Shown: positions 32,492 to 40,680, counted from the first letter of the stretch. The stretch: 64,000 nucleotides of DNA from Streptomyces nigrescens (GCA_024349765.1 AP026073.1:7874001-7938000); one strand, 5' to 3'. Numbers and translations: made by a program. Notes: generated from the letters alone by a model not told the origin.

Positions 32492-33358
32492 ATGCTGGAG
32501 CGGTTGAACGAGGCGCTGGAACACATCGAGTCGCATCTCGACCAGCGGATCGAGGTGGCCGAGCTGGCGCGGATCGCGGTGATGTCGGAGTACCACTTCC
32601 GCCGGCTGTTCTCCGCGCTGGCGGGGGTCTCGCTGTCGGAGTACATCCGGCGCAGACGGCTCACCGTCGCGGGGGCCGACGTGCTCGCGGGGGAGCGGAC
32701 GCTGCTGGAGACCGCGGTGCGCTACGGCTACGGCTCGGGGGAGGCGTTCGCGCGGGCGTTCCGTGCCGTGCACGGCATCGGACCGGGCGAGGCCCGGCGG
32801 ACCGGTGCGGCGCTGCACTCCCAGCCCCGGATGTCCTTCCGCCTCATCGTCGAGGGGAGCAGCAGCATGCGCTATCGCGTGGTGGAGAAGGAGGAGTTCC
32901 GTGTCGTCGGCAAGAAGGCCCGTGTCCCGCTGGTCCATGTCGGGGTGAACCCGGCGATCGCGGAGTTCATCCGGGGCATCGACAAGGAGACCGTGGGGCG
33001 CATCAACGCGCTGTCGGACCAGCAGCCGGAGGGGATCGTCTCGGTCAGCGACGACCTCGACCCGAGCCGGGCCGAGGGCACCGAACTCGACTACTACCAC
33101 GGCGTGGTGACCGGGGCGGACGTGCCGGAGGACCTGGACGCGCTCACCGTCCCCGCGGGGACCTGGGCCGTCTTCGAGAACTCCGGACCGTTCCCGCAGG
33201 CGCTCCAGTACCTGTGGCGGGACGTGTTCACGCAGTGGTTCCCGTCCAACCCGTACCAGAGCCGGCCGGGACCCGAGATCCTGCGCACCCGTCTGTCGCA
33301 GGACGCGACGCAGGCGGACGCGGAACTGTGGATCCCGGTGGAGCGGACCGGGGCCTGA
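32492..33358 (+). CDS. AraC-family regulator with GyrI-like effector-binding domain
   Basis: 288 residues from ATG 32492 with AAGGAGA 8 bases upstream. Two HTH units occupy residues 1-105 (E-V-A-E-L-A-R-I-A-V-M-S-E-Y-H-F-R-R-L-F and Y-G-Y-G-S-G-E-A-F-A-R-A-F-R-A-V-H-G). Residues 125-287 form a GyrI/RobA-type domain that binds hydrophobic cations (Y-R-V-V-E-K-E-E-F-R-V-V-G, V-P-A-G-T-W-A-V-F-E, final A-E-L-W-I-P-V). This order, HTH first, is that of Rob/SoxS-GyrI fusions. No obvious target lies adjacent; the next gene is convergent. Confidence 0.9.
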   Translation: MLERLNEALEHIESHLDQRIEVAELARIAVMSEYHFRRLFSALAGVSLSEYIRRRRLTVAGADVLAGERTLLETAVRYGYGSGEAFARAFRAVHGIGPGEARRTGAALHSQPRMSFRLIVEGSSSMRYRVVEKEEFRVVGKKARVPLVHVGVNPAIAEFIRGIDKETVGRINALSDQQPEGIVSVSDDLDPSRAEGTELDYYHGVVTGADVPEDLDALTVPAGTWAVFENSGPFPQALQYLWRDVFTQWFPSNPYQSRPGPEILRTRLSQDATQADAELWIPVERTGA

Positions 33359-33366
33359 GCACAGGG

Positions 33367-33401
33367 GCGCGGCGGCGTCCCGTCCCGGGATGCCGCCGCG
33401 C
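33367..33401. terminator. Hairpin between convergent AraC-GyrI and deacetylase genes
   Basis: GCGCGGCGGCGTCCCG (33367-33382) pairs with CGGGATGCCGCCGCGC (33386-33401) with one wobble pair and a 3-nt loop. Confidence 0.8.
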
Positions 33402-33433
33402 GGGCGGGCCGACGCGCGGCCTTCCCGCTGCCG

Positions 33434-34636
33434 TCAGCCGCGTCCGGTGAACTGCTGCCCGACCCCGAGTCGGCGCAGGTCGGCGAGGACCTTGGGGTCC
33501 TGGGCGTCGAGCCAGTCGCAGAGCTGGCGGAAGGAGACCAGCCGGACGTCCTTGTGCTTCTCGTCGGCGATGTGCTTGAGCGCTTCCTCGACGGCGTCCA
33601 TGTAGATGCCGCCGTTCCACTGCTCGAAGTGGTTGCCGATGAAGAACGGCGCCCGGTTGGTCTCGTAGGCCCGCTGGAAACCGGCGATGTACGCCCCGGC
33701 GGCCTGCTTGCGCCAGCCCGGGTAGTTGGCCGGCGGGGCCTTGGTGGAGTTCTTCGACTGGTTGGCCATGATGTTGTAGTCCATCGAGAGGACCTCGAAG
33801 GAGTGGCCGGGGAAGGGCATCTGCTGGAGCGGGAAGTTCCACAGGCCCTGCCTCTTGACCGGCCAGACCTGCAGTCCGCCGGGCGAGCTGGCGTCGTACC
33901 GCCAGCCCCGCTTCCTCGCCGTGGGAAGCAGGTTGTCCTGGCCGAGCAGACACGGCGTACGGCCGCCGACCAGCTCCTTGCCGTAGTCGAACGGCAGCGC
34001 TTCGAGGTCGGTGAAGCCGGTGTTCGTCCGCCACTTGGTGACGAACGACACGGCCTGCTCGATCTCGTCGTCCCACTGGGCTGGCGTCCAATGCTTCACC
34101 GAGCCGCTGCCTTCACCGCAGAAATGGCCGTTGAAGTGCGTGCCTATCTCATGGCCCTCCAGCCAGGCCGCCCGCACATTCTTCAGGGTCTCCCTGATGT
34201 GGTCGTCCTTGAGGTAGCCGATGGCGGAGGCACCGACCGGGTTGTTCGGCGGGTGGTACATGCGCTTCTTCGACTCGGGCAGCAGATACAGCCCGGAAAG
34301 GAAGAACGTCATCGAGGCATTGTGGTCGCGGGCGAGTTTGCGGAACCGCGGAAAGAGACCGTTGCCCACCTCGCCCGCACCGTCCCACGAGAAGACCACG
34401 AACTGCGGCGGCTTCTGCCCCGGCTGCAGCCGCTCCGGCCTGGGCGGTTGCATGGGCTGCTGCCCGGTGTACGCGGTCGAGCCGTCGCCTATCGGCTTGC
34501 CCTGCGCCCCCCTTCCGGAATTGCTTCCGACCGTGCCCGAAGCCGACGACCCGGCGGTGGAGCAGCCGGCGACGGACAGCGCGGCCGCCGCTCCGACGCC
34601 GAGCCCGAATATCCGGCGGCGGCTGAATTCACGCAT
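33434..34636 (-). CDS. Tat-exported lipoprotein with polysaccharide deacetylase (NodB-like) domain
   Basis: 400 residues from ATG 34636. The N-terminus has twin arginines (S-R-R-R-I-F) and a lipobox V-A-G-C with Cys25, so Tat export and lipid anchoring are expected. The catalytic core (about 75-330) begins F-V-V-F-S-W-D-G (Asp85 in the TFDD position) and has G-H-E-I-G-T-H-F-N-G-H (His167, His171), the zinc H-x3-H pair. F-F-I-G-N-H-F precedes the final helices. The substrate is probably an acetylated cell-wall or exopolysaccharide sugar. The motif 1 change (S-W-D-G) makes classical deacetylase activity slightly uncertain. Confidence 0.85.
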   Translation of the reverse strand: MREFSRRRIFGLGVGAAAALSVAGCSTAGSSASGTVGSNSGRGAQGKPIGDGSTAYTGQQPMQPPRPERLQPGQKPPQFVVFSWDGAGEVGNGLFPRFRKLARDHNASMTFFLSGLYLLPESKKRMYHPPNNPVGASAIGYLKDDHIRETLKNVRAAWLEGHEIGTHFNGHFCGEGSGSVKHWTPAQWDDEIEQAVSFVTKWRTNTGFTDLEALPFDYGKELVGGRTPCLLGQDNLLPTARKRGWRYDASSPGGLQVWPVKRQGLWNFPLQQMPFPGHSFEVLSMDYNIMANQSKNSTKAPPANYPGWRKQAAGAYIAGFQRAYETNRAPFFIGNHFEQWNGGIYMDAVEEALKHIADEKHKDVRLVSFRQLCDWLDAQDPKVLADLRRLGVGQQFTGRG

Positions 34637-34992
34637 GACGATCCCATCGCATTGGTTCGAAGTTCTGGTAGGTGGCGCGCCCAGCGAAGTGGGACACCCA
34701 AAGAGAGGGGAAGGCGGATACCGAGGTTCCGTCGCGCCCCGAAAAGGCGGCCGAGAAGAGAAGGAGAGGCAGCAAGAGAGGCAGAACGTGAGGCCCGACC
34801 AATGCCCTTGGACGCGTACGACTCTCGCGGCGAGCACTAGCGCACCGGTAACGCCCCACTAACAAGCGCTGCCGTGCGGCCGGCGAGGCCGCCGGTCCCG
34901 CCTGCCGCACCCGCCTCCCGCGCCGTGCCCCGCCCCCGTTGCGGTCCTGATCGACGGCGCGACGCCGGCCGCGGGAAGTACCCCGAGGTTTT

Positions 34993-35001
34993 CTGTTATC
35001 C
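34993..35001 (+). promoter_or_regulatory. CTGTTATCC element upstream of sigma-CAP gene
   Basis: Identical 9-mer to 36832-36840 upstream of the next gene. Candidate -10 region of an ECF-dependent promoter (autoregulation), by inference. Confidence 0.35.
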
Positions 35002-35032
35002 GGCCGGGGCGGGAGGATCCCCAGGCATGGCA

Positions 35033-35080
35033 CGACCGATCGCAGGGCCGATGGCACGACCGATCGCACGACCGATTGCA
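35033..35080 (+). repeat. Four tandem 12-bp repeats just upstream of the sigma-CAP gene
   Basis: Units CGACCGATCGCA, GGGCCGATGGCA, CGACCGATCGCA and CGACCGATTGCA run head to tail and end 22 bp before GTG 35103. An 18-bp block (ATGGCACGACCGATCGCA) is therefore present twice, at 35027-35044 and 35051-35068. The repeat is in frame with ATG 35027 and would encode R-P-I-A units of a short overlapping leader. Confidence 0.7.
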
Positions 35081-35102
35081 CAGCGAGGAAGGAAGCCGGA
35101 AC

Positions 35103-36782
35103 GTGAACCCACATCCTGGAGCAGCGACTGTGGTGGCCGCGCGTGCTGGGGATCAGCAGGCGCAGGACGAGCTGGTGACCGGCTTTCTGCCGCTGGTCTA
35201 CAACATCGTGGGCCGCGCACTTCGCGGCCACGCCGATGTCGACGACGTGGTGCAGGAGGTCATGCTCCGCATGCTGCAGGGGCTCGACGGGCTGCGTGAT
35301 CCCGACCGGTTCCGCTCCTGGCTGGTGGCCGTGACGATGAACGAGATACGCCGGCACTGGCACCGCAGTCAGGCGTCACCGACCGACACCAGGGTGGACG
35401 ACGTCGCCGACCTCGCCGATCCCGCCACCGACTTCGTCGATCTGACCATCCTCCGCCTGGGCCTCGCCGGACAGCGCAGGGAGGTCGCCGAGGCGACCCG
35501 GTGGCTGGACGAGAACGACCGCGCACTGCTGTCGCTGTGGTGGCTGGAGGCCGCGGGCGAGCTCACCCGTGAAGAGGTGGCCACCGCCATGGAACTGACC
35601 CAGCAGCACACCGCGGTACGGGTGCAGCGGATGAAGATCCAGTTGGAGACGGCCCGGGTCGTCGTGCGTGCGCTGTCGGCAGAGCCGCGCTGCGGGGAAC
35701 TGCTGGCGATGGTGGCCCACTGGGACGGCGTCCCCTCCGCACTGTGGCGCAAGCGAATAGCCCGGCACGCACGCGGCTGCGCGGCGTGTTCGGGGTACTG
35801 GATCGGTCTGGTCCCGGCCGAAGGGCTGCTCGTCGGTCTGGGCCTGGTGCCGCCGGCGGCCGGCCTGCTCTGGCTGCTGTCCGGCAGCCACGGCGCGTCC
35901 GTCGTCAACATCGCCTCCGTCGCCTCCCGGCAGGACATTCCCGGCACCGGCGGCGGGCAGGTGGCCAAGGCGGCGGTACGGCGGGGAGCGCATCGCGCGC
36001 CCAAGGCGGGCGGCAGGGGCGTCCGCCGGATCCTGCAGTCCCGCCCCCGGGGCGCGAGCGCGGTCGCCGGCGGCGCCGCGGTGACCGCCACCGCTGCCGC
36101 AGCCGCCCTGACCCTCACCCTCGTCCCCTCCGGCGGCCACGACACCACGAGCGCGGCGGCCGTGCCCCGCAGCGTGCCCGCCACGACGTCGGCGAGCTCG
36201 CCCGGCCCGGAACCCTCGGTCCGGCGTTCCACCAGCACGCCTCCCGCGCGTCCCAAGGCCGCGCCGAGCCGCCGGGAGACCACCGCGGCGAGCCGCGACG
36301 AACGGCCCGCCCGTCCGCCGCTGACCCCGTCGCCGACCCCGACGCCCCGGCCGAGCCGGACGGTCGACCCCGCCCAGCAGGTCCTCGCCGTGATCAACAA
36401 GGCGCGGGCCGACCACGGCCTGCCGCCCTACACCCTCGCCACCGGTCTCACCCGCAGCGCCCAGGCCCACAACACCGTGATGGACGACGGATGCGGCCTG
36501 TCCCACCAGTGCCCCGGTGAAGCGCCGCTGGGCGACCGGGAAACGGCCCAGGGCGTGCACTGGGGGGCGGCCGGGGAGAACATCGGGCAGGCCTCGGCGG
36601 GGCCGGACCCTCAGCAGATCGCCTCCGCCGCCGTCGGCCTGACGCAGTCCATGCTGGACGAGAAGCCGCCCAACGACGGCCACCGGCAGAACATCCTCAG
36701 CACGACGTTCCGCCACGTCGGCATAGGCGTCCACCGGGACGCCAACGGCACCGTCTGGCTCACCCAGGACTTCTCCGACTGA
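35103..36782 (+). CDS. ECF sigma factor fused to zinc finger, hydrophobic segments and CAP/SCP domain
   Basis: 559 residues from GTG 35103. Sigma region 2 (about 18-85: L-V-Y-N-I-V-G-R-A-L-R-G-H-A-D-V-D-D-V-V-Q-E-V) and region 4 (about 130-185) give a sigma-70-type ECF protein. A zinc-finger-like H-A-R-G-C-A-A-C (about 221-228) recalls anti-sigma ZAS motifs. Hydrophobic stretches at about 242-262 and 320-345 follow, then a Thr/Pro/Arg linker. The end (about 428-559) is a CAP/SCP domain with V-L-A-V-I-N-K-A-R-A-D-H-G-L-P-P, G-E-N-I-G and G-H-R-Q-N-I-L. A sigma factor tethered to a domain that could sense the cell exterior is inferred. Two TM helices would leave CAP inside, so topology is open. 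Confidence 0.85.
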   Translation: MNPHPGAATVVAARAGDQQAQDELVTGFLPLVYNIVGRALRGHADVDDVVQEVMLRMLQGLDGLRDPDRFRSWLVAVTMNEIRRHWHRSQASPTDTRVDDVADLADPATDFVDLTILRLGLAGQRREVAEATRWLDENDRALLSLWWLEAAGELTREEVATAMELTQQHTAVRVQRMKIQLETARVVVRALSAEPRCGELLAMVAHWDGVPSALWRKRIARHARGCAACSGYWIGLVPAEGLLVGLGLVPPAAGLLWLLSGSHGASVVNIASVASRQDIPGTGGGQVAKAAVRRGAHRAPKAGGRGVRRILQSRPRGASAVAGGAAVTATAAAAALTLTLVPSGGHDTTSAAAVPRSVPATTSASSPGPEPSVRRSTSTPPARPKAAPSRRETTAASRDERPARPPLTPSPTPTPRPSRTVDPAQQVLAVINKARADHGLPPYTLATGLTRSAQAHNTVMDDGCGLSHQCPGEAPLGDRETAQGVHWGAAGENIGQASAGPDPQQIASAAVGLTQSMLDEKPPNDGHRQNILSTTFRHVGIGVHRDANGTVWLTQDFSD

Positions 36783-36831
36783 CCCAACTCCCGTCCCCGC
36801 CAAGGGAATTTTCTTTCCGGCACCGCAATTC

Positions 36832-36840
36832 CTGTTATCC
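36832..36840 (+). promoter_or_regulatory. CTGTTATCC element upstream of papain-like peptidase gene
   Basis: Same 9-mer as before the sigma-CAP gene, 73 bp before ATG 36913. Candidate ECF promoter element. Confidence 0.35.
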
Positions 36841-36912
36841 CTCGCGACCTGAGGAATCTCCCTCACTGTCAGGTCCCTGACAGCAGAAGATTCCGAAGGA
36901 ACGAGGACATCG

Positions 36913-37917
36913 ATGAGTCACGGTTCGCACCGGTGGAAGGCGATGGGCGGCAGGTCGCGTGCGGTGATCGCGCTTGCCTCGGCGGGGGTGGTCGGCGCCG
37001 TCACCGTCGGTGTGTCGTCGGCGGCCACCGAGACGACCGCCCCCCGGAAGACCGCCGACCACCGTGCGGCCACCGCCGAGGCGTCGCGGATACCGCAGAC
37101 GGCGGCCGGAAAGCCGAAACGCTTCGGCACCGGCGCGGTGCCGTCCAAGGAGAACGGTCGGACGACCGCGCTCGGCAAGGCCCTCAAGCCCAGGCTGTCG
37201 GCGCTCGCGCCCGGCGCCCTGGTCGGGGCGAAGCCCTCGACGGCCCGGGCCGCCCTGCCCGAAAGCGTCGACCTGAGCAAGTACGCGCCCGCCCCCGGCA
37301 ACCAGGGCCAGGTCGGTTCCTGCGCCGCCTGGGCCGTGGACTACACGGCGTACGGCCTCCTGGAGCGCGAGCAGAAGATCTCCGGCGGCCCCCAGGCGCC
37401 CATGTTCACCTACGCGCAGGTCGTCAAGGGGCAGCAGCGCGGGACCTCCTTGGCCGATCACTTCCGGATCGCCATGAAGCAGGGCGTCGACGCCAAGTCC
37501 CACTACTGGCAGGGGGACTTCGACTACACCACCCAGCCGACCGCCGACCAGACCAGGAACGCCGCGAAGTGGAAGCTGTCCGGCTACACCCCGCTGCACA
37601 CCGGAAGCCGGTTGCAGGCCGAGGTGAAGGCGGCGCTCGCCAAGGGTTTGCCGGTCACCGTCGCGATGCCGGTCCACAACAGCTTCTTCGCCGTCACTCC
37701 CCGGACGGCCGCTTCCTACCGCTACTCCCTGACGGCCGGTGACCCCATGGCAGGCGGCCACGCGATGGCCATCGTCGGCTACAACAGCAAGGGCGTGCGG
37801 GTGGAGAACTCCTGGGGCTCCGGCTGGGGCGACCACGGATTCATCAACCTGTCCTGGAAGTTCCTGACCGACCAGGCATGGGAGGCCAACGCGGTCGGCA
37901 AGCTCATCAAGCGCTGA
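36913..37917 (+). CDS. Secreted papain-like (C1-type) cysteine peptidase
   Basis: 334 residues. The signal peptide spans about 1-38 (A-V-I-A-L-A-S-A-G-V-V-G-A-V-T-V-G-V-S-S-A-A). A pro-like segment runs to about 115. The catalytic core begins L-P-E-S-V-D-L-S and has N-Q-G-Q-V-G-S-C (oxyanion Gln131, nucleophile Cys137), G-G-H-A-M-A-I-V-G-Y with the catalytic His near 281, and V-E-N-S-W-G-S-G-W-G with the Asn near 299. All papain catalytic residues are present, so it should be active outside the cell. The shared upstream 9-mer suggests the adjacent sigma-CAP protein may transcribe it. Confidence 0.9.
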   Translation: MSHGSHRWKAMGGRSRAVIALASAGVVGAVTVGVSSAATETTAPRKTADHRAATAEASRIPQTAAGKPKRFGTGAVPSKENGRTTALGKALKPRLSALAPGALVGAKPSTARAALPESVDLSKYAPAPGNQGQVGSCAAWAVDYTAYGLLEREQKISGGPQAPMFTYAQVVKGQQRGTSLADHFRIAMKQGVDAKSHYWQGDFDYTTQPTADQTRNAAKWKLSGYTPLHTGSRLQAEVKAALAKGLPVTVAMPVHNSFFAVTPRTAASYRYSLTAGDPMAGGHAMAIVGYNSKGVRVENSWGSGWGDHGFINLSWKFLTDQAWEANAVGKLIKR

Positions 37918-37985
37918 GCCCCGCGCCCCCACATCACGCACCGAGCCCGCGCCCCGCACGCACGGAAGCCGGCCCGGCAACACAC

Positions 37986-38012
37986 AAGGCCCCGGTCACC
38001 GACCGGGGCCTT
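37986..38012. terminator. Perfect hairpin downstream of the peptidase gene
   Basis: AAGGCCCCGGTC (37986-37997) pairs with GACCGGGGCCTT (38001-38012) around 3 nt. It closely resembles the terminator of the tRNA-Gly gene at 41201-41227 and, like it, is followed at once by tRNA 3' end sequence. Confidence 0.85.
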
Positions 38013-38015
38013 CGC

Positions 38016-38047
38016 CATGGAGCGGGTGACGAGAACCGAACCCGCGC
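38016..38047 (-). repeat. Copy of the 3' end of tRNA-Gly (putative left attachment site)
   Basis: 32 bases match 41231-41262, the T-arm, acceptor 3' strand and CCA of tRNA-Gly(CCC), with two differences, in the same orientation and with a similar terminator beyond. The T-loop change (GGTTCGG for GGTTCGA) and missing 5' half show it is not a working tRNA. Interpreted as one end of a tRNA-targeted insertion. Confidence 0.65.
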
Positions 38048-38064
38048 GCCGAGGGGGACCTACC

Positions 38065-38298
38065 TCACCCCTTGTCCTTCTTCACTTTGTACAGCTCGAG
38101 ATCCCTGTTCACGAACAGGTGCACATAGCCGCAGTTCCAGCAGATCAGCCCGGTCGCCGACTCGTTCGCCCAGCCGAAGCCCATGATCTCCATGCCGGAG
38201 CTGTTGAGCTTCACCTCACGGTCCCGAAACAGATCGCCCTGACAGAAGGTGCACTTGATCCACACCTTCCCGACCGCCGCACGCACAGGCTTGGCCAT
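38065..38298 (-). CDS. Small zinc-ribbon protein
   Basis: 77 residues from ATG 38298, with GAGAGG upstream. Two Cys-x2-Cys pairs (C16/C19 in C-T-F-C and C53/C56 in C-W-N-C) separated by 33 residues form a zinc ribbon around basic and aromatic strands. The C-terminus is Lys-rich (Y-K-V-K-K-D-K-G). No family recognised; nucleic-acid binding is plausible. It lies inside the segment bounded by the tRNA-Gly copies. Confidence 0.75.
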   Translation of the reverse strand: MAKPVRAAVGKVWIKCTFCQGDLFRDREVKLNSSGMEIMGFGWANESATGLICWNCGYVHLFVNRDLELYKVKKDKG

Positions 38299-38896
38299 AC
38301 CCACACCTCTCCCAAGAGCAACCGGAGCGGCGCACCCGTCGCGCACCCACCGCGCAGCGGCCCAGCATAATCAGAGCCCCGAACCGCCCCGTGACCCGGA
38401 CCGGGGCCCCACGGCGCCCGAACCCGCCGAGCGGGACGGGACCGTCAGGGGCGATCCGCGAAACAGGCCGGGACGCTCGCGGCGGAGGGCCCTCCTCCGA
38501 CCCGCAGGTTCAGGGATCATGGTCCACCCGTCCCTCCGCGAGGATGCCGGCGCCGTGAACTTCGAGGCGTACACGCGGAAACGGGTCGAGGAGCGGGGTC
38601 TGGCGCATCGCCCCCGGTGCGGCCGCGGATAAGGCCGTGCGGGCGGGAACCGGCGGCGGACGGGGGCCGCGGGCGGGGATGTTTCGCTGTCGCGCGAGGT
38701 GGGGATGAAGCCGCTACCGAACCAAACGGGCTGCCCATCCCTTCTCGGGGGTGCGCAGCCCGCCGTGTTGTGGTGAATCTGTGGCCTGTGGCCGCGGCTG
38801 TGGTGTGTGGTGCCCCGGACAGGGATCACCGGACCTGTGCTCTTCCCCGCGCAGGGGTGTGCCGGGGCCCGGGCGGCCCCCACCAAAGGGGTCCAC
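38299..38896. other. 598-bp stretch without a convincing gene
   Basis: Short open frames exist (for instance a 32-codon frame at 38537-38632), but none has a good ribosome site or recognisable product. A loose hairpin CGGGCTGC...GCAGCCCG lies near 38727-38763. The end carries the promoter and ribosome site AAAGGGG of the propeller gene. Confidence 0.5.
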
Positions 38897-40456
38897 ATGA
38901 ATACCCACGTTCAGTCGCCGTCGCAGGAACTCCTGAGCACAACTCTCCTCCTCGGCCAGGCGCCGCCGGTCGCCGGGGCGGGGGCGGTGAACCGGACGGC
39001 CGCGCCGGTGCGCACCTTCCTGGCGGTCACGTCCATCCCCGTCGGCACCAACCCGGTCGGGCTGGCGTTCATCCCCAACGGCGACCTCTACGTCGCCAAC
39101 TCCGGGTCGAGCAACGTGTTCACCATCGACACCGCCACGGACACCGTCATCGGCGCACCGATCCCCACCGGCACCACACCGGCCTGGCTGACCGTCGCCC
39201 CCAACGGCAACGCCTACGTCCCCAACAACATCTCGAACAACGTGACGGTGATCGACACCGCCACCAGCACCGTCATCACCACCATCCCCCTCAGCGGCGG
39301 CCCCGCCGCGGCGGCGGTCATCCCCAGCGGCAACGTCTACGTCAGCCGCTTCGGGGCGAACAGCGTGCAGGAGATCGACACCACCACCAACCTGGTCGTC
39401 GGCGCCGCGATCCCCACCGGCAGCGGGCCGGTCGGCATCGCGGTCGCCCCCAACGGCAAGGCCTACGTCGCCAACCGGAACGGCAACTCCGTGACGGTGA
39501 TCAACACCGCCACCGCCACCGTCATCACCACGATCCCCGGCCTCAACCAGCCGAACTTCGTGGCGATCGCCCCCAACGGCAACGCCTACGTCGCCAACAT
39601 CGGGTCGAACAACGTGTCCGTGATCGACACGACCACGGACACGATCATCACCACGATCCCCGTCGGCACCAACCCGTGGGGCATCACGGTCGGCCCGGAC
39701 GGCAACGCCTACACGGCCAACCGCGGCTCCAACAACGTGTCGGTGATCGACACCACCACCAACCTGGTCGTCGGCGCCCCGATCCCGGTCGGCAGCCAGC
39801 CGATCGCCCTGGTGGTCGCCCCCAACAACAAGGTCTACGTCAGCAACATCGCCTCGGCCAACGTCAGCGTCATCCAGTTCCCCCCGACGATCAGCACCAT
39901 CACCCCCAACCAGGGGCCCATCACGGGCGGCACGGTGGTGACGATCACCGGCACCAACCTGACCGGGGCGAGCGTCGACATCGGCGGCAACCCCGCGACC
40001 GGCGTGACGGTCAACGCCACCGGTACGCAGCTCACCGCGACCACTCCGCCCGGCGCGGCCGGTCCCGCGGACGTCACCGTCACCACCCCTGGTGGCAGCA
40101 CCACTCTGGTGGGCGGCTTCACCTACTTCGTCCCCGTCCACGCCACCTCGCTGACCGCGACCCCGGCGCTGTCGAAGCTGTTCCCGCCGCACGTGTACTT
40201 CCCGTTCCTGACGGCCACGCTGACCGACCAGGTCACCGGCCTTCCGGTGCCCAACCAGCCGATCCTCTTCAAGGCCGGCAGCAACGTCCTGGGCATCGCC
40301 AACACCGACGCCCAGGGCGTCGCCCGGGTGAACGAGACGCTCACCCTGACGCTCATCCTCCTCAACCACGGCTATGAGGTCAGCTTCGCCGGCGCGGTCA
40401 CCCCGTCGGCCATCCTGTCCCCGTCCAGCGACAGCGCACCGGTCGTCGAACCCTGA
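38897..40456 (+). CDS. YVTN-type beta-propeller protein with IPT/TIG and C-terminal Ig-like domain
   Basis: 519 residues. Residues about 45-335 consist of seven repeats of about 42 residues with the pattern V-A-P-N-G-N-A-Y-V-A-N-x-x-S-N-N-V-S-V-I-D, the YVTN/NHL beta-propeller signature. An IPT/TIG domain follows (about 337-420, I-T-P-N-Q-G-P-I-T-G-G-T-V-V-T-I-T-G), then a beta-sandwich with L-T-D-Q-V-T-G-L-P-V-P-N-Q-P-I. The N-terminus M-N-T-H-V-Q-S-P-S-Q-E-L-L-S-T-T-L-L-L-G lacks a classical signal peptide, odd for a propeller/Ig protein that looks extracellular. It lies in the tRNA-bounded segment and is terminated by a 19-bp hairpin. The function is unknown; binding of carbohydrate or protein is possible. 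Confidence 0.8.
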   Translation: MNTHVQSPSQELLSTTLLLGQAPPVAGAGAVNRTAAPVRTFLAVTSIPVGTNPVGLAFIPNGDLYVANSGSSNVFTIDTATDTVIGAPIPTGTTPAWLTVAPNGNAYVPNNISNNVTVIDTATSTVITTIPLSGGPAAAAVIPSGNVYVSRFGANSVQEIDTTTNLVVGAAIPTGSGPVGIAVAPNGKAYVANRNGNSVTVINTATATVITTIPGLNQPNFVAIAPNGNAYVANIGSNNVSVIDTTTDTIITTIPVGTNPWGITVGPDGNAYTANRGSNNVSVIDTTTNLVVGAPIPVGSQPIALVVAPNNKVYVSNIASANVSVIQFPPTISTITPNQGPITGGTVVTITGTNLTGASVDIGGNPATGVTVNATGTQLTATTPPGAAGPADVTVTTPGGSTTLVGGFTYFVPVHATSLTATPALSKLFPPHVYFPFLTATLTDQVTGLPVPNQPILFKAGSNVLGIANTDAQGVARVNETLTLTLILLNHGYEVSFAGAVTPSAILSPSSDSAPVVEP

Positions 40457-40486
40457 CCTCCAGTCGGTCACCGGGACGGCTCCGCC

Positions 40487-40526
40487 ACCCTTCCGTGTGC
40501 TCCGGAACCGGAGCACACGGAAGGGT
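40487..40526. terminator. 19-bp perfect hairpin after the propeller gene
   Basis: ACCCTTCCGTGTGCTCCGG (40487-40505) pairs perfectly with 40508-40526 around an AA loop. Confidence 0.85.
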
Positions 40527-40544
40527 CTCCCGGTACCGGAGCGA

Positions 40545-40680
40545 CCCGGGCCCAGATCTCGCTGGTCGGCCGGTGGCGCCCGCACGTGTCGGCGGCCGGC
40601 CGGGTGCCGTCGTCGAGCACCACGGCGGTGACCCGGCCCTGCGCGCCGCTCACACCGGTGACACCGCGCCCCAGGTGCGT
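40545..40680 (-). pseudogene. Fragment of a FAD/NAD(P)-dependent oxidoreductase (decayed)
   Basis: The minus strand encodes R-G-V-T-G-V-S-G-A-Q-G-R-V-T-A-V-V-L-D-D-G-T followed by P-A-A-D-T, very like the segment of ferredoxin-reductase-type flavoproteins (G-V-T-x-x-x-G-x-G-R-V-T-A-V-x-L-x-D-G-T-x-L-P-A-D). No N-terminal GxGxxG domain or rest of the enzyme is present around it. Limits are approximate. It suggests gene decay inside the tRNA-bounded segment. Confidence 0.4.

Larger units (their letters stand above)
34637..35102. other. 466-bp divergent region before the sigma-CAP gene
   Basis: It holds a purine-rich stretch (34690-34800) upstream of the deacetylase, the element CTGTTATCC at 34993-35001, GGAGG at 35012-35016 before an ATG at 35027, and four tandem 12-mers at 35033-35080. 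The real sigma-factor ribosome site GAGGAAGGAAG precedes GTG 35103. Confidence 0.5.

Noticed and set aside
37878-38186. Open frame over the left tRNA-Gly fragment
   Set aside because: Same false translation, here from the truncated tRNA copy.
38537-38632. Small 32-codon frame in the insertion segment
   Set aside because: No ribosome site and no recognisable product.
38800-40456. DNA repeats in the propeller gene as a tandem-repeat locus
   Set aside because: They encode the regular blades of a beta-propeller and keep the frame.
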